NCBI RefSeq assembly: GCF_932274485.2
Contig: NC_065884.2
Coordinates: 30,771,540 to 30,835,539 of the forward strand
Source of the DNA: Patella vulgata
Lineage: Eukaryota > Mollusca > Gastropoda > Patellidae
Length of the DNA stretch: 64,000 bases
Direction of reading: 5' to 3'
The position numbers were made by a program, and so were the translations under genes. Below are positions 11,558-23,959 of this stretch, piece by piece (positions within the stretch are counted from its first letter, which is position 1; every line of letters begins with the position of its first letter). Under the pieces are notes generated by a model that saw only the letters and a program-made list of their open reading frames with translations, was not told the origin of the DNA and did not search any database.

Positions 11558-12204
11558 CTGCAATAGATCAACGTTAAAGGGACTGAGAAGTCAATTGAGT
11601 TCAACATTTGGTCAAACCTTACAAAATGCAAACAATTTGACAGCGTGTCATTGGAAAATGACGAGTTTATTGAATTTAACATCGAATCAAAATTATAACG
11701 TCAAAAAGTGCAAACAAGCTGAAAAATCGTAACAAAACAGTGCAGACAGCCTGTTAATAATACTGTTATTTGAATAAATGTTAATAAGTAAAAGTCTAAA
11801 CAATAACTGTACTAAGTTAGAGGCTTGCGCTCGACGACGGCCAGAGGATAGGTTATAAACACTATGGTGCTAGCGACTATTCAGTTTGACTTTACATTAA
11901 ACTACCTCTCAAACAGAGATGGTGATTTTCTATTTCTAAAAGTGACAAATACTGTTTCCAGTTGAATCGATATAAACAGTGAATTCAGGTGTCATTTATC
12001 CCAAAATATAACTATTTTATTATTCTTTTGACGAACCATTTATTTGAATTTGTCTATATTTATAGTTAAGTTGGTGGCTTAATAAAACATGGCCAGCCTA
12101 CAAATTCGAGCACTTTTATTAAATAAAGAAGACTGAAAGGACGGTTACATTACAGTATATTTCCGAAACTGATTCTGGTCTGCTTGAAAAAATAACTTTG
12201 TGGA
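11558..12204. other. Intronic DNA, nothing recognised
   Basis: Start of the 9.7-kb third cyclase intron (in plus coordinates right of the LKGQM exon). AT-rich, without visible repeat structure or coding signal. Confidence 0.4.
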
Positions 12205-12216
12205 CCATCAATTTCC

Positions 12217-13786
12217 GTCGGGACGATTTTCGCAATACTACCCAAAGCCACCCAATACAACCTCAATATCACCACATACTACCCAATACTACAACATAAT
12301 GATGCAAAATCGATATATCATTTGATTTTTTTTAAAAAAATAGAGAGTTATACCGCCGGAAATGTTCTTCAAATGCGATACAGATGTCTGGCTGTTCCAT
12401 TTACTTCCCTATATCACCCAAAACAAGCAAATAATAACCAAATACTACCAAATAGTTATCAAATACTACCCAATATTATCAAATAACAACCTTATATTGT
12501 CAAGTAACAGCACATTAGTATAATTACTGCAACGAATATTGAATTTTTTTATGCAGTTATCTCCATTTTCAAGCGATAAAAAGATTTTAGATTGCTACTC
12601 CGATTAATCATCTTCTTTGGCTTTGCAGTTGGTTTCCAAGACGACAAACGTAAAATAAGAAAAACAAGTATTTTGTGTATATTTTAATCCTTATATATCA
12701 TTAAATCAAAAATCGCCAACAAACTGTATTATTATATACGATGGCAATCCGTCTTTAAATAACCATTTCAAACTCTCCATGGGTATCGTCAAGCGGTGAC
12801 TATAACAAAAAGTTATTACAGATCAGATGTCCCCGATATAGTTATTGTTTTCATTGAGTTAACATGATGTCATATTATACAATATTACACTTTAAAAACA
12901 TAATTTTATCAAAATATATACATAAGAGTGGAAAATTATTACACGTTAAAAGCATATCAATATATAAAATAAAATATAAGAGTTTCAAAATGTGTTACAA
13001 AAAAAGAAATTAACAAAGATCTAAAAATGCATCTCTCTTTTATTTTAAAATTAACGAAATTGCACATGTTTATTACAAGTGTGTAATGCTCTACACGTAC
13101 ATACATTCCATCTGACTTAACAATTAATCAACGGAATTAGAATTGCTGATTGGGTAATCAGGTTTTGTTTTGTTTGATCATCAAAGAAACCGACAGAACT
13201 GTAAGTTTTTAAGCCGATTAGTGAAAGGGGGACTTTACTTCAAAATTGTTTATGGCCATCTTATATATATAATACAGTTGTTAACGATTTTTGATTTAAT
13301 GATATATTATGATTTAAATATAAATAAAATACTTGTTTTTCTTATTCTAACTTCGTTGTTTGGGAAACCAACCGCAAAGACAAACAAGATGATTAACCTG
13401 AGTAGCAATCTAAAATCTATTTATCAGTTGTAAATGGAGATAACTGGGTAAACATTTCAATTTTCTTGAAAATATTGAATATTCGTTGCAGTAATTATAC
13501 TAATTTGCTGTTATTTGACAATTTTACGCTGTTATTTGATGATATTGCGTAGTATTTGGTAGTATTTGATGAGTATTGTGTTATAATTTGCTTGTTTTGG
13601 GTGATATAGGAGGCAAATGGAACAGCCAGACATCTGTATCGCATTTAAGTACATTTCCCGCAATATAACTCTCTATTTTTGAAAACAAATCAAACGATAT
13701 GTCGATTTTGCATCATTATGTTGTAGTATTGGGTAGTATGTGGTGATTGAGGTGGTATTAGGGCAGTATTGGGTAAATCGTCCCAC
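12217..13786. mobile_element. 1.57-kb long-arm inverted-repeat element with 12-bp target duplications
   Basis: The ends are GTCGGGACGATTT and, reversed, GTGGGACGATTT. The same 12 bases, CCATCAATTTCC, stand directly outside both ends (12205-12216 and 13787-13798). The arms run about 545 bases inward (to about 12760 and from about 13240), with diverged stretches. The outer part of each arm is built from short imperfect repeats of the type CCCAATACTACC; the inner part pairs ATCAAAAATCGCCAACAAAC with its counterpart near 13285. No transposase is seen. Long arms and 9-12-bp duplications fit Mutator-like or foldback elements, but the superfamily is inferred. Confidence 0.75.
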
Positions 13787-13798
13787 CCATCAATTTCC

Positions 13799-16050
13799 AT
13801 CTAAAATTTAAATTAGAAAACTATAAGATTTTTTAGTGGAGGGGTGGGGCGTTGAATTTTTAATTACAAAGTGGCGAACGTTACTATGTTCGTAGACGAA
13901 TTCACACCGTGCATTGCTGATCATAGTGATATAAATTGTACGTTTACAAAATTGGAAACTTTGTATTTTTAAAGTACATAATTATCTGTTGTCAACAAAT
14001 GGCATATATATCATAGGACCAATCCTAAATAGTGTATTAGCTTTCCACCATGGCCCTAATATACACTGTCACCTCTTTCTGAAACACCTGACACCACTTC
14101 TCGGTTATTTCATAAGTTCATCTTGTTAATACGTGTATAATCTATTTTTGTTTAGTACTAGTCATGCTGGAGAAATGCCCTCAAAACACACAAACAAAAT
14201 GATAAAGCGCACATTATAACAGCCACGGTACATTTGGCTGCATCCGGCGCCAACTTAATACTTAATTTCATTTTATAGCTTATTACTCTGTATATCAAGT
14301 TACAAGTGTGAACCGAGTAAGATGTCTTATCAAATAAACAGACTCTTCTTTCGTTTCATGTTTGTGTCAAAGAGGAGATAACTGAACAATAATTTAATAT
14401 ACCATCCCGGCTAGCATATGATTAAAACCGAGTGAACAAACATATGAACAATGTCTTTGGTCTTTGCTGAAGTTTCGGTTTCAGTTAATGGTCTAGACAG
14501 TTCCAATTTAATGCAACAGGATTCACAGCTTGCTTGCTCACGTTTCTATAAGCTAATAAGCCTTATATTAAAAGAAACCTTACGAATTGGAGCTTTTACC
14601 CCAGCTTTAATGATCTATTATAAAAGCGATAGGTGAAGTGATTACACCATGGACACCAGTGTCTCGTAGATCGCCTCAAATGAGTTATGTTCAAGAAATG
14701 TAGCATAATAATTGTGTATCATTATTTAATTTAATAATCTCCCCCAAACGAGGCCAATCTAATTAAAATCATATCACAATGTGTATATTAACTCATACTT
14801 TATCCCCGAAACCCACCAGATGCACTCGTATTGGGGGGGGGGGGGGGAGGAGGGATAACAAACAAGTTCATCCCAAGACTAACATATATTATTTCTTTAT
14901 TTCAATTAATCGCTTGTGCACAGGAATAATGGTTTTATTAGGACAGTAGGTAATACACAGAATCACTTGTGTATACACGAACATTATACTACATATAACG
15001 AACAATTGACATGCAAGTCAAAGATAAAAACCTAACATTATATGCTTCTTTTATTTACCAAAGAAAGTAAAATGTCTGCCAGGAAATACAATTATCACAA
15101 AGCGAGAGTAAATGCATTTTATTGTAAATCTTTCAAGTAATGGCGTGTAAAGAAGGAAACAAATCTTGATGTGTCCTTACTGGTATAAAAGTTACATTAG
15201 TATAAAACCAAAACTGTAACACTATATAACATACATCCGATGTTATCGTGATGGCATTTGCAATCAAATGATTTTTTGAAAATAAAAACATATTACATGA
15301 TGATGTAAAGTTGTGATGAAAGACAATAATGTTTTTAAACAAAACCGAAACAAGTTGAAGTACTGTTCTCGATAATGCAATTTGAAAATTGTTATTGTCA
15401 ATTTATCATTGTCATTGTGTAATATAGTACCAAAAGATATAATAATAAAGCTGGTTGTGGTTACATTTCGTTTATTATAACAGTACAGAAACAAAATTAT
15501 AATTCTATAATAATATAATAACTATTAGACTACTACATATATGAACATCATATCTACATGTATTCTACCTATCAGGTTGGTTGTAGCCATACTGACCTGG
15601 GCCCTGTTTCACAAAAACTTTTAAAGCTAAACTAGATTTTAACTAAAATCCAACTGGAATTTCAAATTTTATGCGGTTCACGAAGATCGATTGTAACTTA
15701 AAATGGCAGTTTAATAGATTTTAGTTAAAATTTCTTGCACTTGCGCAGTGCCGTTTTTCGTCAGCTGGCATACAGATGTAAACAAATACCCTTCGGAACT
15801 GAAAACTGTTGACAGGTTGAACTAACGGTTATCAATGGTTATCAGTGGGGTAGTACCAATGTTTGCACATGGTCAGGCAGTCGTAGAGAGATGAAATCAA
15901 TTATTGAGATGAGTTTATTGCGTATTACTCGATTGGAAATATATCGGCGGGTTGGCCTTGAACTTGCCGCTGTCTTGACATTGGCATTTGATTTACTAGC
16001 AGGCTTCAGTGGTAAATATGTGTCGGTGAACTAAATCGCTTGAATTTCGT
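13799..16050. other. Intronic DNA with a homopolymer but no gene
   Basis: AT-rich third cyclase intron. It has a G tract at 14835-14847. Near 15600 it has a GGGCCCTGTTTCACAAAA start of the kind seen at the ends of small hairpin elements, followed by paired GATTTTAACTAAAAT and ATTTTAGTTAAAAT. No exon was found on either strand. Confidence 0.4.
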
Positions 16051-16120
16051 GGGGGGGGGGGATGGCCGAATGATATCATGAGGTCTGTCATTGTGTCAAC
16101 TGGCTTAATCCCCTCAGACG
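16051..16120 (+). repeat. SINE family B, 5' head fragment
   Basis: GGATGGCCGAATGATATCAT and GTCTGTCATTGTGTCAACTGG match the tRNA-like head of the fuller family B copy at 53165. The rest of the element is absent. Confidence 0.55.
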
Positions 16121-16286
16121 CCAGTGACGTCACAGTGACCGAATGCATATTCGGGAATGTTTATTCCTTAATTGCCTATATACAGCCGACGTGTGTATTC
16201 ATTAAGGCCTGACTGATTCCGTAATCCCCTAATCAAATAAGACAATTGACTACGGAATAATTTAGAATTTGTTTTATAATGTACCA

Positions 16287-16655
16287 GGGGTCACGCGGCT
16301 AAGTGGGTAAGACGCTGGCTCGCTAGCCGGGAGGTCGGGTGTTCGATCCCTGCATTGGCCAAGAAAGTTCATCCAGATTTTCCGGCGTGGTTTCCCCTTG
16401 TCAGTGAGGCAGGACAGAGGGCCTGACAAGGACGGCTGTCTAGTCGTTCGTAAGAGACGAAAAACCGAGGTCCCGTGTACAGATTAGCGTGCACGTAAAA
16501 GATCCCCTGGCAGTTGGAATTCGATATAAGAGTAGGCCGTAGCGCCGCTGTCCGGGCAAAAGTTCCCTCATAACACCCTGTATGGCGTATGTCCGTCTTC
16601 ATTAGCCCAGTTTAGAAGCAGAACAGTAGGACGTTAAACCCCATTTCATTTCATT
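16287..16655 (+). repeat. SINE family A, full-length copy
   Basis: This is the best full-length plus-strand copy. The head GGCTAAGTGGGTAAGACGC carries an A box (TGGC..AGTGG type), and GGTGTTCGATCCC holds the B box; together they mark a tRNA-derived RNA polymerase III promoter. The body has GCCTGACAAGGACGGCTGTC, GAAAAACCGAGGTCCCGTG, TGCACGTAAAAGATCCC and CGATATAAGAGTAGGC. The 3' end is GTAGGACGTTAAACCCC followed by TTTCA repeats. The 77-codon frame on the other strand appears in most copies only because the copies are alike. Confidence 0.9.
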
Positions 16656-17844
16656 ATAATATACCACTCGCGCTCTTTTCTCCCGACAGCGATTTTAATA
16701 CTGTTTTAAAGTGACCTTTTCATAGAGTCCCTCTACGATCGTGTGCAGTCCAAACGATTCGAGATACATTTTCGTCAGAAGAGTACTGTGGTTCTAATTT
16801 CCAGAGTAAAAGAGTACAGGAGTAAAAAGATGTGGTCATGCAAAACGTATCATAAAAGTCAAAAATGATTGAAACGCGATTTGTAAATGACTATCCGTTA
16901 TCAGAGTAGCCAACTATCACGTTTTCCAGTAGCCATCGTTCGGCGCCTTTCTTTCTGCATGTGGATTTGACTTCATTACTCTGAAATAGACCGTACAAAT
17001 GAAGTACGAAAAAATATCTCAATATACGTTAGAATTAACAGTACAAATAAATTTTGTTGGTAAATGGAATAATAGATTGAGAAGGGTCATCTAACTATCT
17101 TTGTGTATTGATAAATGTTGTTGTTGTTTATTACAGATTTAACGTTCAATACAATGAATATGATATTATGGACAGGTTGATTTAATTAAATTATTAACAC
17201 TTGAAAATTGTTAAAAACACAAAATCAAAAAAAAGGTCCTCGGATTCCAAAGTTTCTTAAAGTATTGATAAAAGTGTAGTGTCGTTTATATCTGTCATTA
17301 ATCTATCCGACTAAAGTTGCAGACATGGGGTCATAAATTAATTAAGAATGCTGATTAGGTAATTATATTTTTTTTACGCCGGCCAGATCAAAGACATCAC
17401 TCTAGGTGGAACGTGGGCGTAATACCCCACGAACGAACTAATCGTACACACGTAAATTGTATAATATAATTAAGTTTTACTCATCAGAAGTTTATAATTA
17501 TTATTTACCCATCAGATGTTTTTGTAATAATGTATAATGTATATACTATGTGTAGTGCCTGTGACGTCACCAGCCAATCAACCGGATTAAGGTCGTAATT
17601 GCAAAATTGAAAAGCGTTTTGGCGTGTCGGATACTTAAGCGTTAACAGCCGAATTTGCCGTAAAGTGGATATAGTAACCATTGGCTATAGTTACATGAAA
17701 TTTAGATTTTTTGTCTTATGTGGTCTTTAAGAAAAAATATACAATAATTTGTTTCGAACTGATGTATGATGGACAGCTTCATATTTATTTCCATAATAAA
17801 CCCTTCTGATTCGTCAAGTGTCATTGAACCGCTATTAGACTACT

Positions 17845-17930
17845 TCTGTCTTGCCCCCGTCTTCATTTGCCCAGGTTAGGTGCAGAACAGTAGGACGTTA
17901 AACCCCAATTCCATTCATTTCATTTACTTC
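17845..17930 (+). repeat. SINE family A, 3' fragment
   Basis: CGTCTTCATTTGCCCAG, then AGAACAGTAGGACGTTAAAC and a degenerate CATTTCATTT tail. Only the 3' end is present. Confidence 0.75.
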
Positions 17931-20900
17931 TGTCTGCCAATATAATGAATCTGTTTTAGGAATGAATTAACAGTGCTTTGTTTCATATTATTATTTATTC
18001 TGCTTTCATTTATTTAAGTGTGTTACTATAAAGATACAACAACTGTTTACTGGATAATCAATCACATAAAAAACAAACATCCGTTTTGGAAATTCTTAAA
18101 TTAATTTCATGGGCGTCGACATCATGTTTTAGGGCTATTTACCTCCCTCTGACTGAAAAAATGTAGATTTCGTACATGATAACATAAGAGACCGGATAAT
18201 CTAGCCAGTGAACTGGAAATTCTCAAATATTGAATATCGTAGAATATTTGTCTGAATGATAGAGACTAATTTTTTGCACATCGATTGGTGTTCACAATTC
18301 CAAGATGTTGCCGATAACGTCACGTTCATAATAGTAGTACGATTGTATTTGTTCTGAAAGCTTAGAATCTATTAAATTACATACTAAAACTTTAGTAAAA
18401 TAAAATGAGTGGAACTTTGTTTATTTAAATATTTATTAAACATTTCGTGTTTATGACAATTTCATGCAATTTAGAAATTGATATGAACTGCAAAAAGTTA
18501 TTAAACTACTTTCACATGAAGGGGACTGACATCCACCTCTTGTAGCACATATTTCTACACTTTAAGACCAGCTTTCCGACATCATTACAGGCGACAAAGA
18601 ACAGGAATGGTCTGATTTTAAACATTTCATCTACGTAGAAACAGGTTAAATTTCGCCAGGATATCCAGACGTCGAAGCAACAGATTTTTGTGTGGGAGGG
18701 TCACAATTTTTTTTTAAAGTTTCAGTCTTCTGTAAACACTGTTTTGGCATATTTTACGGGGTTAAACTAAAACATCACACCAATACAATGTTTATTATGT
18801 TTAAGTCAGGGGGTGCCGTATTTATATTTTTTTCATGACTTTTACATATTGAATGTTACGCTTGAGTTATGAACAACACGACAAAGAGAGTTTAGTAGAG
18901 AAATTTTTATGACGAGGATTCAAATGAAACAAAACTTGATCACATAACTTTAGTTCATGAGGATGCATAATTGACAATCACCTTGTTAACTACAATAATA
19001 TATACATATACACATTGACATTTACAAGAAAGTTGTATAGATATTTAAAGTATTTTGTACATTTTGTGTATTATAAATGGATTTCAAAAAGTAAACATAA
19101 GTGTTTGTGTTTTAATTTGTACATTGTTTTATACAGATAGAATCTTAACTAATCCTAACAATTGTTGTAAATAAATAGGATTTAGGGCTTACTATGTAAA
19201 TTATTTTTTTGGCGGTGGGGTGGGGGGGGCGGTCCAAGTATATTCAGCCCCCCCCCCCGAAAAACAATTCCCCCCTCCCCCACATGTGTGACGCCCATGG
19301 GCGCAGATTGCGATATAAAATACATTTTAGCAGCCAGCCCAAACCAAAAGAAGAACGCCGTTATTACCACGAATTGTGCGATTAAAGCATACCCCGCACA
19401 TCACGATTCATTAACAGTGAGTTATCATAGAAGAAATGAACTAACACACGACCTGGGTTAAGATGTATCAGTCGGCCAAAGACTGTGCTTCATGTGAAAC
19501 CGGTCAGCGAATCAATCCTGGCCGGCGTCACCATCTATGCCTGTCGAAGAACCATTCTTCTTCTCGTCGATTCGTATACTAGTTGCGCAGAATGCTTCAC
19601 CACCAAAGCTCAAAATGTATCATACGCCGAAATATTTATTAGTTATGGTTTTCAGAGAATGTCAAAGCTCGTAAATGCGGCCTGTGAGTAAAAACTCTTT
19701 TGATATTAAAACCATCAACGCTACCTGTAAACGCTGTAACGTCGACAATGAAAGATGGATAAAATAATATATTAAATTGTATTTAGCAGTAAAGAAACTG
19801 ATTGTCTATTCTATTATCTTTTCTACGCTTATCACGATTCCCGTCCCGATCACGAGGTGTATTTACCATTCAATTTGGACATGATAGCCAAGGAGACGAT
19901 AGGATAGATAAGAACACCATTTCGCATGTCAAGTAGCTGTAGGAACACCTTAATAACCCAACAATCGGCAATGAGGCATAAATGTAAAAGGCGGTGGGCA
20001 CACCCTAGACTAATGATTCTCTTCCTTCAGACACACAGCTTCCGACAATGGAAACGAACCAGACAAAAGATGAAGCTATTGCCTCAAGTGATGATATCCT
20101 CGATGCTTGCTGTTTACGACACATTAACCCATGTAGACCAAGTCAAAAGGGAAAGGGGGAATATCGTTAAAAATCAAGGACCAAAGAGATTTGTGTTGGC
20201 TTTCTGCTGATACAGTTGACTCAAATACGATTCAGGTTTTCCACATTTGCTCACTTTTGAAAAAAACGGCACTCTTGCTTTTGGGGTACGCCAGTGTCTT
20301 TCATAAAAAGTCACCCTGACTTTACATGAAAGCGTGGGTAAAGACATCAAGTTCTTTATTAAAAGTTCACAAATGGCAAAGATGCACCCTCATTGCATAT
20401 CTTCACTAACAACACTGCTTCAAACGGAGTAGAGGTACCCCATATTATCTTATAATGAATCATCCCAGCTGGCTGAAACATGTATCAAATGAAAGATAGA
20501 CCAATAAAACATGGATGATTTAGTAGTTAAATTGAACGAGATATATCAATTTCGAAATCAATGTCAAATGCCCAATGTCAATGTCAAAATAAAACAATGT
20601 TTCGCTCATTTTATTTGATTATAATTTTAATATATTATTCAGTTTTCCCCAGCTTATAGAAAACCACAACTTTATCTCTATTGCTGTTAATGTTGGGTTA
20701 AATCATGATTTGACTGGACGGTTAGGATCTGTTACTCATAGAATTTGTATTATGCCAACCCACTAGCTATTCAATTCAAGGCTTCACTAGGACGATCGTC
20801 TGTGGAGATATTACCATACAAAACCTAAGACATTGTGAGACTAACACGCGTTTAATTTTCAATGGTGACGTGTACAATGCTAGAGATGTCTTGCAACTGT

Positions 20901-21237
20901 TATGGGTTATTTTATCTACATGCCTGAACAACCTGAATGCTCCTCAGTCCACGACGGGAGTTGAACCCGATACATTCTTATTGATCGATTAATGCAGTAA
21001 TACTTGTCTTGAACTGTTTTTTTACGGTCAATGAATAAAGGAAGTCAGTTTACCCCAGGAGCTTTGAAAGAGTTTCATTCGAGTTTAAATTCGTTCTTCT
21101 TTTTCGTTCAATCGTAAAAATTTATAATAGAAAACCACAAGTGTTTAAATTACAACTCATGTGTATGTGTTTCGACCAAGATGATAAAGGCAAGCGGTAT
21201 TTCTGACTTAATATCCTAGTATATTTTAATGACTTAC
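17931..21237. other. Intronic DNA, no supported gene
   Basis: AT-rich remainder of the third cyclase intron. Short GC-richer islands at 19230-19300 and 19480-19690 hold open frames without recognisable motifs. At 19200-19270 there are runs of G and C. At 20950-20970 a reversed B-box-like GGGAGTTGAACCCGAT may be the head of a very old SINE. Confidence 0.35.
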
Positions 21238-21358
21238 CTTCGTTAATGACATCGAACGAATTTATTATACTGTCATCTTCTGTTAGACATTCTTCGCTAC
21301 TTCTGTTCAAACTTTTCTTAGAATAGATTTCAAAAACATTATTTGTGTGGGCCATGAT
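21238..21358 (-). CDS. Gyc88E: Soluble guanylate cyclase (Gyc88E-like), internal exon in the HNOB-associated region
   Basis: This 121-nt exon follows a TTTTCTACTTCAG acceptor and ends at GAAG|GTAAGT. It reads I-M-A-H-T-N-N-V-F-E-I-Y and continues with an acidic stretch to V-I-N-E, then one extra base (phase 1). From family knowledge, atypical insect cyclases such as Drosophila Gyc88E have RTNNIFEL at the same place, just before a variable acidic linker. The ATG inside the exon looks like a start but is only the second codon: the acceptor lies directly upstream and the homologous residues are internal in the family. The next exon (11452-11557) continues in phase by completing a GAT codon. The upstream exons for the H-NOX haem domain were not found; they may lie right of the window or in sequence I could not decode. 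The product would make cGMP from GTP in the cytoplasm. Confidence 0.82.
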
Positions 21359-23955
21359 CTGAAGTAGAAAATATTTAAAGTGCTGAGCTAAGGAGGTTGT
21401 GTTTTTATAAAATAGTATTTAAAAGTAGAAAAATGTGTATGATGAGTTTTCAGGTGTCCTGAAAAGAGCAAACATATTACATAGCTTTACCAATTCGTCT
21501 ATAACAGGTATAAATACATTATTTTATACGTCATATATTGTTGTTTACTCAGACGGTGGGCGGGGCGGGGGAATAAAGCCTATAACCTGAATATAGCAAA
21601 TTTACACCTGTTTATTTACGATGCATACACGAGATCATGTCCAATGTCAGGTTTTTGAAATATAATTTCATGAAATTTGGATTGGTATAGAGATAAATGT
21701 TTTTAAGCCCATGTGCAGATTTCAAGTCGTCGCCCCCGCCTGTCCGTCCCCCGGCGTTCACGCTCTAGAGGCTAAAGATAATATCCGATAGCCTTTAAAG
21801 GCTCAATGCCACACTTGTTGTAACTGAATAATATGTCCCAATCTTTATTCTGGTCAACAAATTGTACTATTTTACAATATTCCAATTAATTGATGATACA
21901 AATTTCATCTTAACACACCTTATTTAAAATTTTTGAAAAATTCAACATAATGGTTTGAAACGTCTAACGTAAACCTTTTCAAATGAAACTTCGATTTAAA
22001 AATATTTTCGAACCCTCAGGACAAGTAAAATAGGATGTAATGGATAATTTACACAACAGGTAGGACACTTAAACATCTAGTACTTAGATAGAGATATTAT
22101 TTATTTTCTGGAGCTTTCAAGCCAGCAAGAGTGTTATTGTCCCTTTAAATTTATATATAGTTATGGTCATGAGACGATGAAGCCTATTTATTTTCAATGA
22201 TTTCCGATAATTACCCCTAGAGCTATGGCCCTTGATATTGAATTTTTGTACACTAAACGCTAGTATAGGACAGAACAAATTCTAATGATTTCTGATAATT
22301 ACTTAATGGGTTGTTACTCGTAATCAGATTTTAGTGTGTTATAAATATTTTCAATACTGCCCAAAAAAAACAATATGCGACAACCCATGTTGACTGCCCG
22401 GTCGACTTAGCTGGTGTGTGCGTATGTTTTGATGTCTGGCAACCTATTCTTAAAATTCACAACAGGCTAATTCTAATCTGGTAGAAACGGGGTATGTTGC
22501 AAAAACTGGAATACGTTTTACATTCATGATTCGTTAACGAAAGAATAAACTAACCATAAAAGGATGTGAAAAAATATATGGGAATGGTATATTACTTAGA
22601 ATAGACATCCAAAAGGAAAGATAAAAATTGTTTAGAAAATGGTGAAAACAGAAATTTATCCCAGTTCGCTGGGTTTTGTGCATCTGTTCCTTACAATTTA
22701 TTGGATGTGTTTCCTAGCTAATGTTACTATTTCACTCACTATTTAGCTATCTCCCTCAATTCCTTTAAAAAAATATTTATTTATTGTTAACTACATGTAT
22801 ATTTATCTTTTTTAATTAACACGGCGTTTCTTGTTATTTCTAATACAGTGCTAGGGCGCCCCGGATAGCGAAGATTTACCCTACAGAAAGATGAACTCGA
22901 CACGGCAAGTGTGCACGCTTCATTGGCTTGTCTCGAAGTGATTTCTGGCTAATCACGCAGTACGATAATACTCAACGGTAGAGTCTATGAGTCTATAAAT
23001 AGCCATCGTACGTGCAATTCTCTACACATCTATCAACTATTACAGCCGTAAAAAATCTATTGTTGACAATTCTGAATAGCAGTAATATTTAGCTTTTTGG
23101 TTATTACAGCAGCTTTAGAAATTGCTTTCGTTTTATTTTTAAATTGCTTTATCATTAACTGTACAGTTAGGAGTGGCATCTTTTGGTTTAGTACTAATAA
23201 TATCCTTGAAACACTCGGGTTAGGCAAGAACATGATACTAGCAGTAGTTTCATATTTTACTTTTACAAGGTTGTTTATTATTGCTGAGTTGCCTAACGTG
23301 CGTGTTTATAAATTCAATTTCTTGTTCCAGATCTCTGTTAACACCCGAGTTAGAACAATATGGAAGTAGGCCGTGATTTAGCCCCAAAAATCGTTTCATC
23401 TCGTCCAAGCAAGTTTCAGGTGAAAATCTGACGCTTTGTTGCATAAGTAAACCATTAGGCCATCACTGTCATAAAAATTTATTTTCCGAAGCATTGCACA
23501 ATATGCCTCGAACTATATTTGTCAAGAGTAGTCATAATGGGGTGAAAAAATCAAATTCTAAGCCAATCAGAAACCATAAAAGCAAACAACATCATAGGGT
23601 CACGGGTCAATAGCCATAAATAGACCAGGGAATACCTTTTACGAGACGCAACAAGTTGGTTTGTTTTACATTTGTCAGAGAGAATTTCTCTACAAATCTG
23701 CCGTGATTACGGGGCAATAACATCAGATAAATGTTGCGTTGACACGGTGAACAGGACTAACCCCTGATTTGTGCCATAACTATGGTCAAAAAGGAAATTG
23801 CCCCAATGAATGAGATATTTTCTGGAAACAAGTATAATTTATTTCAGTGAAACAATATCCAAGAGAAATATACACATAATACAGGTCAAAACGATTTTGG
23901 CATGATTAAAATACTGGTTCAGTATTATAATTATATATAAAATATTGCTCTTTTC
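21359..23955. other. Non-coding DNA upstream of the first visible cyclase exon
   Basis: I searched the minus strand for the haem-domain and HNOBA exons of the cyclase (FPFC, RPLI, YPRM, LHYRS motifs) and did not find them. Near 21690-21760 there is a block (CCCATGTGCAGATTTCAAGT followed by CGTCGCCCCCGCCTGTCCGT) that resembles the end of the repeat around 27600. No other feature is supported. Confidence 0.4.
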
Positions 23956-23959
23956 AAAT

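Noticed and set aside
16287-16350. A genuine tRNA gene at the SINE heads
   Set aside because: A and B boxes are present, but the acceptor stem does not close and the sequence continues into the SINE body.
16369-16602. Similar 60-115-codon frames at 9414, 16369, 26491, 31783 and 43332
   Set aside because: All lie inside SINE family A copies on either strand; they look conserved only because the SINE copies are alike.
19926-20215. A plus-strand exon after TCTCTTCCTTCAG near 20027, reading M-E-T-N-Q-T-K-D-E-A in one frame
   Set aside because: The acceptor is good but no donor, family or partner exon was found; a chance frame inside a cyclase intron is more likely.
21122-21355. A 77-codon minus-strand frame starting with ATG at 21355 as a free-standing gene
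   Set aside because: The ATG is the second codon of an internal cyclase exon with an acceptor just upstream; after 21238 the frame runs into the intron.
22985-23060. TATAAATAG at 22994 as a core promoter, followed by a 90-codon frame at 23097
   Set aside because: The box fits, but AT-rich DNA gives many chance matches and the following frame has no recognisable domain or splice context.
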